Shown in pieces: positions 6,699-7,163 of a stretch of 7,163 bases of DNA. The position numbers and the translations under genes were made by a program. Every line of letters starts with the position of its first letter. The stretch's first letter is position 1. Source of the stretch: Chloroflexota bacterium (GTDB lineage Bacteria > Chloroflexota > Limnocylindria > Limnocylindrales > CSP1-4); assembly GCA_013696945.1 (NCBI GenBank), contig JACCXQ010000121.1, forward strand, positions 1-7,163, read 5' to 3'. The notes below the pieces were generated by a model. That model was given only the letters and a program-made list of their open reading frames with translations, was not told the origin of the DNA and ran no database searches.

Positions 6699-7163
6699 TC
6701 AGTTCTGCTCGTCGGCGAGCCGAAGCGCCTCGCCGACGATCGGCTCCAGCGGGGCGGCCTGGTGGCGGATGAGTGCGGCGGTCCGGGGGGAGCAGCCGGC
6801 GTCGATCGCAAGCACGGCCGACCGGTCGGCGTGCGCCCGGATCCGCTCGAACGCGTCCGGGAACCCTGGCAGGCGGCGCGTCCACGAGAGCGGCGCCCAT
6901 CCGTACCGATCGCCCAGCGACCAGGCCACGCGGTGCCAGAAGCCGACCGATGGACCCTTGCCGCAGTCATGGAGCAGGCCCGCCAGCAGTAGCTCCGGAT
7001 CATCGTGGCCGGCGGCCCGGAGAGTGGCCACGACGTCGAGACCGTGGCGCTGATCGGGGCGTGGCATCGACTCGAAGAGGCGCAGCTGAGGGCCGGTCAA
7101 CCATCCGGCCAGCGCCCGTCGGTCAGCCTGGCTGACGCGCCCGGTCGCGTGGCGTACCGCCTG
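6699..7163 (-). CDS. HD-domain protein, putative phosphohydrolase (5' end cut by right edge)
   Basis: The visible 154 residues show a metal-binding HD domain: DQRHG with His40, then LLAGLLHDCGKG with the His65-Asp66 pair and a Lys after Gly, then HAD (His111) and ALIRHQ (His134). HD proteins with HDxGK motifs typically hydrolyse phosphate esters of nucleotides or signalling nucleotides, but the substrate here cannot be inferred. The frame is open to the right edge. A TTG at 7100 could start translation, yet the codons upstream of it (RVSQADRRALAGWLTGPQL) read naturally into the rest, so the true start probably lies beyond the edge. The stop at 6701-6699 is followed by scpA after two bases, so it is likely co-transcribed and coupled. 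Its role next to the condensin genes is unknown; similar HD proteins near scpAB are something I associate with Chloroflexota, but I cannot verify that here. Confidence 0.8.
   Translation of the reverse strand, partial: QAVRHATGRVSQADRRALAGWLTGPQLRLFESMPRPDQRHGLDVVATLRAAGHDDPELLLAGLLHDCGKGPSVGFWHRVAWSLGDRYGWAPLSWTRRLPGFPDAFERIRAHADRSAVLAIDAGCSPRTAALIRHQAAPLEPIVGEALRLADEQN

Noticed and set aside
5894..6772. Plus-strand open frame of 292 codons opposite scpA
   Set aside because: Ser/Arg/Ala-rich low-complexity translation with no motif, antisense to a firm scpA; a shadow of codon bias. The same applies to the other long plus-strand frames, for example 1084-1869 and 3617-4330.
6697..6900. Longer scpA start at 6900
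   Set aside because: The added residues are Arg/Pro low complexity and overlap the HD-domain gene in another frame, while a GTG two bases after the HD stop gives a normal ScpA length.
1..7163. CRISPR array, tRNA, rRNA, insertion sequence, toxin-antitoxin or defence genes
   Set aside because: No regular repeat-spacer pattern, cloverleaf-like conserved arms, transposase motifs or terminal repeats were seen. The window is almost fully taken up by recognisable housekeeping genes.

Overview
The window is G+C-rich (well over 60% by eye). It holds one tightly packed set of bacterial housekeeping genes, all on the minus strand, so transcription runs from right to left. In transcription order they are: an HD-domain protein (5' end cut by the right edge), scpA, scpB, one ORF joining an RluB-type pseudouridine synthase to cytidylate kinase (Cmk), plsC, ispH, der and gpsA (3' half cut by the left edge). 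I see no RNA gene, insertion sequence, CRISPR array, phage gene or other mobile element, and no non-coding stretch longer than about 50 bases.

The organism looks like a high-GC bacterium with a Gram-positive-type gene order. The order scpA-scpB-rluB-cmk-plsC-ispH-der-gpsA resembles the Firmicutes, Chloroflexota and actinobacterial versions of this cluster. The ScpAB (SMC-type) condensin, the MEP isoprenoid pathway and an HD protein with a DQRH motif next to scpA make a Chloroflexota lineage my best guess. This is an inference from order and motifs, not a proven assignment.

Right part (about 5250-7163): the HD protein and the two condensin accessory subunits ScpA and ScpB. Middle (3757-5256): the RluB-Cmk ORF, joining rRNA modification to CMP phosphorylation. 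Left part (1-3760): PlsC and GpsA for phospholipid synthesis, IspH for isoprenoids and Der for 50S ribosome assembly. Together the genes link chromosome segregation, ribosome maturation, pyrimidine nucleotide supply and membrane building, all coupled to growth. Junctions are mostly 4-8 base overlaps or near-zero gaps, and several starts are GTG, so translational coupling is likely. The only real gap (47 bases, plsC to ispH) has a strong hairpin across the plsC stop codon and a weak -10-like motif just before ispH.

I do not see an undescribed system. The most interesting point is the RluB-Cmk fusion. The boundary carries a GTGA, the same overlap signature used at two other junctions here, and removing one G from a GGGG run just upstream would restore two separate overlapping genes. 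The fusion is therefore either a recent one-base event or a sequence error. Smaller points are unusual residues near the IspH active site, an Arg-rich Der tail, and the absence of plsY between der and gpsA.
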